NCBI GenBank assembly: GCA_014055525.1
Contig: WIAH01000005.1
Span: 140,284 to 204,283, forward strand
Length of the DNA: 64,000 nt
Reading direction: 5' to 3'
Origin: Nitrospira sp. CR1.3
Lineage (GTDB): Bacteria; Nitrospirota; Nitrospiria; Nitrospirales; Nitrospiraceae
Shown here: one piece after another, positions 7,380 to 14,715 of the stretch
Position numbering within the stretch: position 1 is the stretch's first letter
Layout of the letters: every line of letters starts with the position of its first letter
Notes under the pieces: model-generated
Seen by the model: only the letters and a program-made list of their open reading frames with translations
Told to the model about the DNA's origin: nothing
Database searches by the model: none
Made by a program: the position numbers and the translations under genes

Positions 7380-9278
7380 CTACATTTTCCCCGCCAGCGT
7401 CGGCGTGATGCCAGCAATTTTAGCGGCACTGTATTGAAGGTCGTTCAGTTTTTTGAGCCCGAACCGGCAGATATATAGGAAAATATATTCACGGATGTAC
7501 AGGCGCAGGTCCCAGCCCGAATAGTGGTTCCGTTCGAATTCCTGGAACACCCGCTCCGCCTCCTCGATGCTCATCCCATTGGTCACGGTGAAATAGTAGT
7601 CCAGCGCCAGGTCCCACTCGGGGTTCTTGTAGGCCGTCACGCCCCAGCGCTCCGGATGCTTGGCCACGGGATTGTGTCGGCCGAGATCGAAGGTGCCGAA
7701 GCCGAGGGAATGGACATAGTCCTTGTTCTGCTCCAGGAACTGCACAGATTGCCAGGCTTCCTCTTTCGTCTCACCGGGGAAGCCGAAGAAGCCCATGCAA
7801 TGGTTCCAGATGCCGGCGTCGGCCGTCAGCTTGAGATGCTTTGTCATGATCTCCGTCGTCGTCGCCTTATCCATCAGTTGCAGCACACGCTCGACGCCGG
7901 ACTCGTAGCCGAAGTGGAGATAGCGGCAACCGGAGTTCTTCGCATCTTCCCAGACTGCGTCTTCCAGCAGGCTCTTCTCGAACCGCATGTGCGTCGTCCA
8001 GAAGATGTCCATCTTGCTTTCAACCAAGCCTCGCGCCAGCTTGCGGAAGAGCGCCGGAGGATAGGATTCGTCGGTGAAGTGGAAATGTCGGACGCCGTAC
8101 TTGTCGCGCAGATATTTGATGTCCGCCAGCACGTCCTGGATCTTCTTCGACCGGTAGCCGGCCGTATAGCCCTCGCCATGGTCGCAGAACTCGCAGCGGC
8201 CCCAGTAGCAGCCGCGAGTCGCCAGGTACGGGAGCACGTTCGTCGGCACGAAATACTTCGAGAGCGGCAGGCCGTCGAAGTCCGGGGGCGGCAGCTCCGC
8301 CATGTCCTCGGCATAGCTCAAGGGCGACTCATGGACGCCCTTGGCATCCTTATAAATGGTGTTGGGCACGCCACTGAGGTCCCGCTTGGCCCCCACCGCC
8401 TCGACCAGCTGCAAGAAAGCCGTCTCCCCTTCGTAGACCACGGCACTGTCGAAGAATTGAAACAGCGGCGATTGGGACAGCACATCGCGCAGCCTGGTCA
8501 CCGTGTTGCCGCCGATCGTGACGTGGATGTGGGGAAACTGCTGCTTGATGAGGGCGCAGAAGGTCATGGAGGAGAAGATCTGCTGCTGGAGCACGATCGA
8601 GATGCCGACCACGTCGGGTTTCTCCGCTTCGAGCACCGGCTTCACGATCTGATCGAACACGTCGCGGTAGACGTTGACCTGCTCGTCGTTCACAGCGTCG
8701 ATCACGTCGTTCGACGCATAGACCTTGTAGGACAGGTCGGTCTCCATCGGCGGCATGCAAATGCGGGCAGGCGCATAGACCAGCGAAATGGTCTGCGTGA
8801 CTTCGCGGAAGACTTGAATGGCCCACTCTAACCGGTCGATATCGTAGAAGGTTTCTCCGCGGACGATTGCCTTCGCCTTCTCCGCCTTCTTGATCAGCTC
8901 GTCAATGCGCTGGCGAGTCACATCGCAGAGCGCCAGCTGAACATCCATCTCATAGTCGGTCAGGTCGCGCTTGTTGGAGAGCTTGCGGAGACGGTCGAGC
9001 TGCTGTGGGACCTTGCGCAGGACTTTCTTCAAGAAATCCTCGCTGAAGTACCAGTCCCACATCTCGAGGTTGACGTCTTTCTGGATGACGGTGTGGCCGG
9101 CTTTGCGGAGGACAGAGGTGAGGGAAGGAAGGCTGAGATAGGGTTCGGAGGGGAACCAGTCGGGCGGGAAGATGAGCATGACCTTCATCTTCCGGCCGCT
9201 GGACTCGAATGAGGCTTTTCGATGCAGCTGGATCAACTCATCGGAGGCCCGTTGACCCTTGGAATACTCGATCCGCAT
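7380..9278 (-). CDS. B12-binding radical SAM protein (paralogue 2)
   Basis: About 632 residues, collinear with paralogue 1. KVMLIFPPDWFPSEPYLSLPS (about 32-52) and PDVVGISIVLQQQ...TIGGN (about 221-258) make the B12-binding module. RGCYWGRCEFCDHG carries Cys357, 362 and 365 with the same CX4CX2C spacing, and HFGYES... and FFGFPGETKEEA follow in the barrel. The ATG at 9278 has GGGGAGG upstream and matches the paralogue's N-terminus; a GTG-type extension to 9476 would translate the structured leader. It is first in the minus-strand operon and is preceded by a long leader with a putative structured element, so a cofactor- or signal-responsive switch is plausible. Substrate unknown. Confidence 0.9.
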   Translation of the reverse strand: MRIEYSKGQRASDELIQLHRKASFESSGRKMKVMLIFPPDWFPSEPYLSLPSLTSVLRKAGHTVIQKDVNLEMWDWYFSEDFLKKVLRKVPQQLDRLRKLSNKRDLTDYEMDVQLALCDVTRQRIDELIKKAEKAKAIVRGETFYDIDRLEWAIQVFREVTQTISLVYAPARICMPPMETDLSYKVYASNDVIDAVNDEQVNVYRDVFDQIVKPVLEAEKPDVVGISIVLQQQIFSSMTFCALIKQQFPHIHVTIGGNTVTRLRDVLSQSPLFQFFDSAVVYEGETAFLQLVEAVGAKRDLSGVPNTIYKDAKGVHESPLSYAEDMAELPPPDFDGLPLSKYFVPTNVLPYLATRGCYWGRCEFCDHGEGYTAGYRSKKIQDVLADIKYLRDKYGVRHFHFTDESYPPALFRKLARGLVESKMDIFWTTHMRFEKSLLEDAVWEDAKNSGCRYLHFGYESGVERVLQLMDKATTTEIMTKHLKLTADAGIWNHCMGFFGFPGETKEEAWQSVQFLEQNKDYVHSLGFGTFDLGRHNPVAKHPERWGVTAYKNPEWDLALDYYFTVTNGMSIEEAERVFQEFERNHYSGWDLRLYIREYIFLYICRFGLKKLNDLQYSAAKIAGITPTLAGKM

Positions 9279-9360
9279 ACTGGCCTGAATCCTCCCCGGA
9301 AATTGGCCCAAACTGCTAGAAAGCCAATGGGTTAGCCCAGGAAATTGATATTGTACGGGG

Positions 9361-9478
9361 GGTGGAGAAGGAGATGCAAGCGGGAGGGGATGGGAAGCCC
9401 ACGCTGCTTTCGCTAAGCCTGTGTCTTGTTGGCCGCCGTCGGCGTCGCGACCGCTCGGCTGCGGAACTTGTTCCATCC
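9361..9478 (-). promoter_or_regulatory. Putative structured leader element C upstream of the B12 radical SAM operon
   Basis: Read on the minus strand this leader holds GCGGTCGC, GACGGCGG, then GCGAAAGCAGCG-GGG-CT-CCC, in the same order and spacing as plus-strand element B at 9490. CGCCGACGGCG forms an internal hairpin. It ends about 80 bases before the start codon at 9278, the position expected of a riboswitch-like leader. No B12-box match was found. Class unassigned. Confidence 0.4.
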
Positions 9479-9489
9479 ATGCTACGCAG

Positions 9490-9594
9490 ATGGAACTGCG
9501 AACAGTCCTCGCCGCCTATAAAGCTGGGACGCGGTCGCCACTTGACGGCGGAAACACAAGCCACAATGGCCGCGAAAGCAGCGGGGACTCCCCT
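9490..9594 (+). promoter_or_regulatory. Putative structured RNA element B (plus strand)
   Basis: A 105-base unit beginning TGGAACTGCGAACAG and ending GCAGCGGGGACTCCCCT. A CGCC/GGCG stem is followed by GAAACACAAGCC and GCCGCGAAAGCAGC. The same framework recurs 143 bases downstream as element A. The order (hairpin, ACRCAAGCC, then GC-GGG) loosely recalls the c-di-GMP-I (GEMM) riboswitch core, but key positions cannot be confirmed by eye. Confidence 0.35.
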
Positions 9595-9632
9595 ACTGGG
9601 ACGGTGGAGTGAAAGGAGTAGGCAAAGCTTGA

Positions 9633-9736
9633 ATGGAACTGCGGACAGCGCCGCGACCTGCGAAACGCAGGACGCTTCAGCTCGACACCAGGAGAAACGC
9701 AAGCCCCAAAGCCGCGAAGGCTGCCAGGTCTCCCCT
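9633..9736 (+). promoter_or_regulatory. Putative structured RNA element A (plus strand)
   Basis: A second copy of element B, begun by TGGAACTGCGGACAG and ended by CTGCCAGGTCTCCCCT. It contains a GAAA-looped hairpin CCTGC-GAAAC-GCAGG followed by ACGC, then GAAACGCAAGCC and AGCC-GCGA-AGGCT. Changes relative to element B often preserve pairing potential. The nearest downstream plus gene starts at 10085, 350 bases away. Confidence 0.35.
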
Positions 9737-10084
9737 CCCCGTACATTCAAGAAGGAAAGGAGAAAGAAGGCACTTCCGCTGCGTGCGTTCGGGCGCCCAG
9801 ACGAGCGCCACCCGATCCATTTATAAAGCGTAGACAACAAGCTCGATGTCCCCCAGACAGCCAGATCGTCCTCCCACCTATTTTCCCAAGATTCCACCTA
9901 AGCATATTTGACTTCCATAATTAACAGGATGCGGGGAGACGCACATTTCAAGGGATTAACATCTATGTTCAGCTCACTCGAATATGTTCAGCTCACTCGA
10001 ACTGCTGGTTTCCAGAAGTGACTTGGTATATGTTCTGAGCCTGCAGTTTCTGAACAAGACTTCATAGTGGGGAGGAGACGTACG
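9737..10084. other. Non-coding stretch with a 19-base tandem repeat
   Basis: No credible gene. At 9964-10001 the 19-mer TATGTTCAGCTCACTCGAA is present twice in perfect tandem. The stretch leads to the lipoprotein gene at 10085, preceded by a GGAGGAG ribosome site, and may contain its promoter, but no convincing -35/-10 pair was identified. Confidence 0.5.
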
Positions 10085-10591
10085 GTGAACATTAGATTGC
10101 TGATCCTGTGGCTGGCGCTAGGGCTCCTCGCCGCCGGAGGCTGCTCGAAGGTGAAGGCGATGTACGAGGATAAGAGGTACGAGATCAAGGTACGCACGAA
10201 TTTCGACGAGTCCGTCGACTTCTCTTCGTTTCATACCTTTGCCCATTCCGGGATGACGGACAGAGGGCGAAAGATCGCGGCCACTGACAACAAATCGCCT
10301 TTGAGGATGAGGATCAAGGAAATCGTCAACAAGCAACTCGTCGCCAAGGAACTTCGGCAAGTTGGCTTGGAAGACCGCCCGGACCTGCTGGTGGACTTAT
10401 TATTCGGCATGATGGATGCCGATAAGTATCAGGAAGCCACCTTGGTAGTAAATCTGGCTGAATCGTCGAAAAAGAAGCGGGTGTGGCAGGCCGTGATCAC
10501 CGAAACGGTGGGAGAGAGCCTGGAGAAGAACTTTGAATCGGTCGACAAGGGAGTCGCCAAGGCATTCAAAGACTATCCTCCGGCCAAGTGA
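10085..10591 (+). CDS. DUF4136-like lipoprotein
   Basis: About 168 residues. The N-terminal LILWLALGLLAAGGC is a signal peptide with a lipobox, so the mature protein starts at Cys and is anchored in an envelope membrane. The body (VRTNFDESVDFSSFHTFAH ... EIVNKQLVAKELRQV ... DRPDLLVDLLFG) follows DUF4136: a barrel-like domain starting with a 'D-x-S-x-D-F-S-x-Y/F-x-T-F' strand. The GTG at 10085 is chosen because GGAGGAG lies 7 bases upstream; an in-frame GTG 18 bases earlier overlaps that site. Function of the family is unknown. Confidence 0.85.
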   Translation: MNIRLLILWLALGLLAAGGCSKVKAMYEDKRYEIKVRTNFDESVDFSSFHTFAHSGMTDRGRKIAATDNKSPLRMRIKEIVNKQLVAKELRQVGLEDRPDLLVDLLFGMMDADKYQEATLVVNLAESSKKKRVWQAVITETVGESLEKNFESVDKGVAKAFKDYPPAK

Positions 10592-10638
10592 ATCAGAAAG
10601 GGGATAGGCTACTTTTCTGAATCGCAAAAACCGCAGGA

Positions 10639-10661
10639 ACCATTTCCCGGCGCGGGGAGTT
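10639..10661 (+). repeat. Dispersed ACCATTTCSCGGCGCG motif, copy 1
   Basis: ACCATTTCCCGGCGCGGGGA, between two convergent genes. It is preceded by AGGCTACTTTTCT about 27 bases upstream, a flank shared with copy 11 at 26698. Confidence 0.7.
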
Positions 10662-10673
10662 CCAGGCGCTAAC

Positions 10674-11285
10674 TCAAAACACGTAGCCGACCTCGATCAC
10701 ATACAGGTCGATCCCAAGGGACTGAGAACCGTACACGCCGGCGTCTGAGAGGTGCTGAAACCGAAACCCAGCGAATGCGTGAGAGAAGGGACGGATTTCA
10801 ATCGCACTGGTCAGTGCAAGTTGGACATGCCCCCCAAAGTCCTGGGTGCCATATGTATCGCGACTGAGGAACCCGAGACCGACCCCCACATCGATCGATA
10901 CAAGTCCCTTCCAGCCCGTTAAGGCCACAGTAGGCTCGACTATCGCGAGCAGCCCGGTACTCCCTGCAGCAGAGAGAGCCCCGGCGCTCCCAATCAATCT
11001 TGTCTCCACACCCCAAGGACTTTCGCCCAGCGGCCATGACCAAGGAAGCCTGGCGGTCGCGGCTACGTCCACCAGTTCAAAGGTTTCTGTCTGCCGCTTT
11101 CCCAAAAGCGGCTCACTTCTGCTGAACCCGTAGCGTGGACCAATGCTCAAAAGTGTCGTATCGCCGGCGATGCTGTGATTCGGGATGAAGAGGATCAGCC
11201 CGAGAACGGCGAATCGAAGCGACCAGGCGTGAATGGTCGATCGCGTTCGGAATCTCTCTCTTCCTAGATGTTTGGCTGTTTTCAC
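10674..11285 (-). CDS. PagL-like lipid A 3-O-deacylase / acyloxyacyl hydrolase family
   Basis: 203 residues with an N-terminal signal segment (LRFAVLGLILFIPNHSIAG) and alternating hydrophobic beta strands typical of an eight-stranded outer-membrane barrel. The C-terminal AGFRFQHLSDAGVYGSQSLGIDLYVIEVGYVF places the His-x-Ser pair of the PagL active site shortly before a strand ending in Phe, the usual outer-membrane sorting signal. PagL trims the 3-O-acyl chain of lipid A. The start is a GTG at 11285; no internal ATG would keep the signal peptide. Family call is from motif order only. Confidence 0.75.
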   Translation of the reverse strand: MKTAKHLGRERFRTRSTIHAWSLRFAVLGLILFIPNHSIAGDTTLLSIGPRYGFSRSEPLLGKRQTETFELVDVAATARLPWSWPLGESPWGVETRLIGSAGALSAAGSTGLLAIVEPTVALTGWKGLVSIDVGVGLGFLSRDTYGTQDFGGHVQLALTSAIEIRPFSHAFAGFRFQHLSDAGVYGSQSLGIDLYVIEVGYVF

Positions 11286-11381
11286 TCAATCGAGAGGCGA
11301 CAACTACTGGGCCAATATCCACCGTGACATGAACATGTTTTACACGTACAAATGGTGATTGACCACTGAATTACACATAGT

Positions 11382-11404
11382 CATTTCGCGGCGCGCGGCA
11401 AGCC
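11382..11404 (+). repeat. Dispersed motif, copy 2
   Basis: TCATTTCGCGGCGCGCGGCA followed by AGCC. This copy abuts the stop of a minus-strand gene, showing that the motif keeps plus-strand orientation regardless of the neighbouring gene. Confidence 0.65.
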
Positions 11405-11406
11405 AG

Positions 11407-12000
11407 CTAGCTCCGCTTGTGATAGGTCGGCGGGACCCAAGGATAGAGGCGCGGAATCCACAAGGCTAGGAGTGTTGCCATCGCTAAAGCACCGATCACC
11501 CCGACGATGAATTGCGTCCATGTAGTTGGCTTCATGACACCGAGCGACATAATGAGCAAGAGCATCGGAATGTCCAAGAAATGCGTGAAGGTTGGGACGT
11601 GTTCTTGCCTGGCGTGGCTGAGTTCAGGCGTCACACTTCCTTGCGCCAAGGCCTCGTTGGTGAGGCGGCGGAGTCGCATAAAGTAGAGTCGCGTGACGGT
11701 GTTCCCTTCGACGAATTCAATCGCAAACAAGATAATCATCCCCGCCAGCCACGGATGTTGCATGAATCCCCACCCGCCCCACATCTCCACCGTCATCCAC
11801 GCGCCTGATGCGAACAGGATGATGGCACCAGGCACCACGACGCCGTCGTAGAAGACGGCGATGTTTCTCACCGCTTCTGCGAAAAAGGTGAGATCGCGCA
11901 CCTTCCGCGACCGCATGTCTGAAATCCACACACCGATTAGCCCCGCACCCATGAGCATCAAGCCGATTAAATGGGCATATTGCAGCAATGAATAGATCAT
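11407..12000 (-). CDS. DUF2269 integral membrane protein
   Basis: 197 residues with about four hydrophobic segments: YAHLIGLMLMGAGLIGVWIS (8-27), VVVPGAIILFASGAWM, WLAGMIILFAIEFVEGN, and a C-terminal pair around LLLIMSLGV and FIVGVIGALAMATLLALWIP. The first helix carries His10, and the layout matches the DUF2269/COG5528 family of small predicted membrane proteins with conserved helix histidines. No function is established. It is divergent from the secreted protein gene at 12243, with a 242-base shared upstream region. Confidence 0.8.
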   Translation of the reverse strand: MIYSLLQYAHLIGLMLMGAGLIGVWISDMRSRKVRDLTFFAEAVRNIAVFYDGVVVPGAIILFASGAWMTVEMWGGWGFMQHPWLAGMIILFAIEFVEGNTVTRLYFMRLRRLTNEALAQGSVTPELSHARQEHVPTFTHFLDIPMLLLIMSLGVMKPTTWTQFIVGVIGALAMATLLALWIPRLYPWVPPTYHKRS

Positions 12001-12242
12001 GACGGCAGAGTATGGGCTTATTCAGGTCAGAAGAACAGCGCGAAAGCAATGGCATCGAAAACGGTTTCGCGGGGCGTGGCCGGACAGTTCTATCTCCGGC
12101 ATTTCAACTGGACGCTTTCCATTTCATTCACTGCACGGGTCTCAAGATTGAGCATCCGCTAAAACTTCCAGCCCTATTGACTCGCAGATATCAAACGCCT
12201 ACTCTTTCGCCCAACGTTGCCCCTTCATGAAAGGAGTGAGTC

Positions 12243-12542
12243 ATGACTCAACGAAATTTCCATTGGGTGCACGGAATGGGTTTGATGGCCACGGTGTTTG
12301 CCCTTTCTGTTCTGGTCACCACTGCTGGCCTGCAATGGATATCAGTGCCTGCCTACGCCACTGAACGGGGAAAGGACCGGAGGGAAGCACGGGATACGCG
12401 ACAGGAGGGCCGTGAGGAAGCCAGGGAGCAAAAGAAGGAGTGCAAGGAGGCGGACGATAAGAGCCGTGCAGAATGTCGCCATGAAAAACGAGAGACCAAG
12501 GAGGAGGCACGCGACGCTGCCAAGGACATCAAGCGAAAATAA
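12243..12542 (+). CDS. Small exported charged coiled-coil protein
   Basis: 99 residues. A signal peptide (MGLMATVFALSVLVTTAGLQWISVPAYA) is followed by a mature part made almost wholly of Glu, Lys, Arg and Asp with Ala spacing (REARDTRQEGREEAREQKKE and KRETKEEARDAAKDIKRK), which should form a single charged helix or coiled coil. Two Cys (in KECKEAD and RAECRHE) could make a disulfide. A good GAAAGGAGTGAGTC ribosome site precedes the ATG. No family recognised; possibly a periplasmic metal- or stress-related small protein. Confidence 0.7.
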   Translation: MTQRNFHWVHGMGLMATVFALSVLVTTAGLQWISVPAYATERGKDRREARDTRQEGREEAREQKKECKEADDKSRAECRHEKRETKEEARDAAKDIKRK

Positions 12543-12584
12543 TCACCGGAGAAGAAAAGGGTTCGGGAGTCTTTGTTGGCCGAG

Positions 12585-12609
12585 ATTATTTCGCGGCGCG
12601 TGGCGGGCC
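12585..12609 (+). repeat. Dispersed motif, copy 3
   Basis: ATTATTTCGCGGCGCGTGGC then GGGCC, 43 bases past the stop of the coiled-coil protein gene. Confidence 0.7.
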
Positions 12610-12746
12610 AATCCATTCCTCACCGGCTCTGCCCTTGTCCCTCACCTTCCCGATCTCGTTCACTTGACACCACACCACTCACAGCCTAGCTTTTGACCTG
12701 TTCAAGAGCGCCCCGAAGAAAAAGTGAAAAGAAGAAGAGGTGACGC

Positions 12747-13211
12747 ATGAGGTTCCTTCAAGGGTTGCTGAGCGGTCTCGTTTGCATGGGCCTAACGATT
12801 GCGACCGTCCTTCCAGGGACAGCTCACGCAGAAACCAATGTGGTGACAAAGCCCAGCAACTATTCTGTCTCCGAAACAATCAACCGGATCGAGAAGGCGG
12901 TCACGGCGAAAGGAATGCAGATCTTTGCCCGTATCGATCATGCCGGAGAAGCGAAGAAAGTGGGATTGGCCATGAAACCCACCGAGTTACTCATTTTCGG
13001 TAACCCGAAAGGTGGGACCGCTCTGATGGTGGCCAAACGTACAGCAGCCATTGACCTCCCCATGAAAGCGCTGGCATGGGAAGACGAGAATGGCAACGTG
13101 TGGCTCACGTACAACTCTCCCGAGCTTCTGCACGAGCGACACGGCGTGCCAACGGAGCTCACATCCAAACTCGATCCGGTTGGTAAGTTACTGGAAGCGG
13201 CGATAGAGTAG
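12747..13211 (+). CDS. DUF302-domain exported protein
   Basis: 154 residues. Signal peptide FLQGLLSGLVCMGLTIATVLPGTAHA, then the DUF302 fold: YSVSETINRIEKAVTAKGMQIFARIDHAGEAKKVGL, followed by ELLIFGNPKGGTALMVAKRTAAIDLPMKALAWEDENGNVWLTY. The FGNPKGG and DLPxKxLxWED motifs are typical. The domain forms a TBP-like dimer of unknown role. Start follows AGAAGAGGTGACGC. It lies between two copies of the dispersed motif. Confidence 0.88.
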   Translation: MRFLQGLLSGLVCMGLTIATVLPGTAHAETNVVTKPSNYSVSETINRIEKAVTAKGMQIFARIDHAGEAKKVGLAMKPTELLIFGNPKGGTALMVAKRTAAIDLPMKALAWEDENGNVWLTYNSPELLHERHGVPTELTSKLDPVGKLLEAAIE

Positions 13212-13212
13212 C

Positions 13213-13237
13213 ACCATTTCGCGGCGCGTGACGGGCC
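13213..13237 (+). repeat. Dispersed motif, copy 4
   Basis: ACCATTTCGCGGCGCGTGAC then GGGCC, beginning 2 bases after the DUF302 stop codon. Confidence 0.75.
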
Positions 13238-13302
13238 GGAGCTATCTCGCTAGCTTATCTTTCCCATTGACGGATACCACATGACTCTGGGACCATGGCG
13301 CC

Positions 13303-13533
13303 GTGCATTTCGAGTTAGTCGGCCCAATCTCGCAGATTGAAACATTTGCGGTTGGGTCTCGAATCCGCGAGATCGCTAGGCTTCGAAAGTTCTATGGCAG
13401 AGCTAGGTGGCGAAAGAGGAAGGGTATCGCAAAAGTTCGACTTGCTGATGGTTCCGTTCACCTTGCTGAAATTCACTGGTATGAGGCAACAGGCATAGGC
13501 CGGAAGGAATACAAGATCAAGCGACTCTTCTAA
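13303..13533 (+). CDS. Small basic protein, upstream member of a two-gene pair
   Basis: 76 residues with a GTG start. The core ETFAVGSRIREIARLRKFYGRARWRKRKGIAKVRLADG and the C-terminal IHWYEATGIGRKEYKIKRLF are basic and aromatic, as in nucleic-acid-binding proteins; the HWYEA-x-GIG-x-K-E ending is recalled from a family of short hypothetical proteins. The next gene starts 8 bases after the stop. The pairing of two small proteins resembles toxin-antitoxin architecture, but neither matches a family I can name. Confidence 0.7.
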   Translation: MHFELVGPISQIETFAVGSRIREIARLRKFYGRARWRKRKGIAKVRLADGSVHLAEIHWYEATGIGRKEYKIKRLF

Positions 13534-13541
13534 GGACACCC

Positions 13542-13778
13542 ATGCCAAAACCAAAACTCGTTGCTTCCCGGTTTGTCATATGTATCGATAATAAAGGTTA
13601 CAATGCTTCTCTTGAAAAACGAAAAATCTATGTTTCCCTATCTGACGCAACGGCGCTAAAACATGGTCAGATCAGGGTCATCGACGAATCAGGAGAAGAC
13701 TACCTTTTTCCGAAGAGCCTCTTTCTACGCATCACTATACCTGCATCGCTGCGCAAAGCGATCCTCAAAGCCGCTTAA
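13542..13778 (+). CDS. Small hypothetical protein, downstream member of the pair
   Basis: 78 residues: RFVICIDNKGYNASLEKRKIYVSLSDATALKHGQIRVIDESGEDYLFPKSLFLRI. The 'CIDNxxYxASLExRKxY' opening and 'RVIDESGEDYLFP' strand pattern recall short conserved hypothetical proteins found in many environmental bacteria. It is lower in GC than the neighbours and sits 8 bases downstream of 13303-13533, so the two are almost certainly cotranscribed. No function known. Confidence 0.75.
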   Translation: MPKPKLVASRFVICIDNKGYNASLEKRKIYVSLSDATALKHGQIRVIDESGEDYLFPKSLFLRITIPASLRKAILKAA

Positions 13779-13799
13779 CAAAGCGTCGACCGGACTGAA

Positions 13800-13824
13800 A
13801 CCATTTCGCGGCGCGTGGCAGGCC
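13800..13824 (+). repeat. Dispersed motif, copy 5
   Basis: ACCATTTCGCGGCGCGTGGC then AGGCC, the best match to the consensus. Here the flanks GAAACC and GGTTTC form an inverted repeat around the motif. Confidence 0.75.
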
Positions 13825-14003
13825 GGCGGTTTCTGACTCTCCCTTTTTCCAAGTCTCAAGGATTTCTTGCTTCAGTTACGGGGTGATGGATATGCCTCCG
13901 CTTTTCCAGTAGACTCCTTTCCCACGACATGGTGAACCCCGCATAGGCCAGTGATTTCGATGCAATTGCCGCCCTCAACCTTGAGGCGTACCGGAAGTTC
14001 CCT

Positions 14004-14648
14004 ATGAGCCTGATTCGCCAGGCATGCGTTGCGACGGTTGTGCTCGTGACGATAGCCGCCATAGCTCAGCCGGTTCATCCCGCCGGCGGAGGTCAGACGA
14101 AGTTCCAGCGTATACCGACGCAGTACATCGCGGCGTTGGGCGATCCAGGTGCGATCTCCGGGAGCGGCGCGCAATCGTGGGGTCTATGGCCTCTAGACCC
14201 GGGGCCTCGGGGCGTCGAGCTGAAGCACTATCAACGGTTGAAGGATGCAGGTGGCGTTGCCCCAGCGCGCTGGAAATTCGACGGCACGGACTGGTGGCTG
14301 GAGGAACACGGCTTGATCATGGAGCAGCCGACCTTTCCGCTCCCTCCCGGCAAATACCTGGTCACGGGCGCCCGCGACGTGACGGCTGTGCTGACCATTC
14401 ATCCCGCCGACCGGAATGGCGACAGACGCTGGGATCTCGATAAAGGCGCGACGCTCTACGACGTGACGCACCTGGCTTGCCGCTCCGCGCGCTATAGACC
14501 GGCAGCGGTTGGCGGTGCGTGCTCGCCGGCCAACGCGCAGAAGACCGCGTTTCCGGTTGCGCCAGGGGGAGCGATGCCTCCGGTCGAGGGTTGCACGAAG
14601 CAGGACTATGCGGTGCTCATCGTGATCGGCGTGGGCGTGGAAGACTGA
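14004..14648 (+). CDS. Exported hypothetical protein
   Basis: 214 residues. Signal peptide QACVATVVLVTIAAIAQPVHPAG. The mature part has several Trp/Gly-rich motifs (AQSWGLWPLDPGPRGV, ARWKFDGTDWWLEEHGLIME, FPLPPGKYLVTG) and two Cys-containing segments near the end (THLACRSARY, GGACSPANA, EGCTKQDY). The PPGKYLVTG strand and the ATLYDVTHL segment recall a conserved hypothetical family from proteobacteria and Nitrospirota. Probably periplasmic, with a disulfide. No function assigned. Confidence 0.75.
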   Translation: MSLIRQACVATVVLVTIAAIAQPVHPAGGGQTKFQRIPTQYIAALGDPGAISGSGAQSWGLWPLDPGPRGVELKHYQRLKDAGGVAPARWKFDGTDWWLEEHGLIMEQPTFPLPPGKYLVTGARDVTAVLTIHPADRNGDRRWDLDKGATLYDVTHLACRSARYRPAAVGGACSPANAQKTAFPVAPGGAMPPVEGCTKQDYAVLIVIGVGVED

Positions 14649-14690
14649 ACGCCGGTAACGACGGACGAGACTGAGAAAACGGCGTCAGGA

Positions 14691-14715
14691 ACCAATCGCG
14701 GCGCGGGGCGGGGCG
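14691..14715 (+). repeat. Dispersed motif, copy 6
   Basis: ACCAATCGCGGCGCGGGGCG then GGGCG; diverged in the TTTC part. 42 bases past the stop of the gene at 14004. Confidence 0.6.

Noticed and set aside
9490..9594. Guanidine-I (ykkC) riboswitch suggested by ACGGCGG
   Set aside because: The obligatory AAAAGCCCGGGAG and upstream CCGAGAG blocks are absent.
9620..9745. Possible cobalamin-riboswitch B12 box (GGGGAGACCTGG on the minus strand) upstream of the B12 radical SAM operon
   Set aside because: Only the GGAGACC part of the B12 box fits; the preceding GCC-AGG and the other conserved blocks (GCCACTG, GGGAA) are missing, and the same bases belong to the plus-strand element A.
9362..9826. 154-codon open frame on the plus strand in the leader region
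   Set aside because: Extreme Arg/Ser/Pro composition, no ribosome site and overlap with the repeated RNA-like elements; it is a chance frame.
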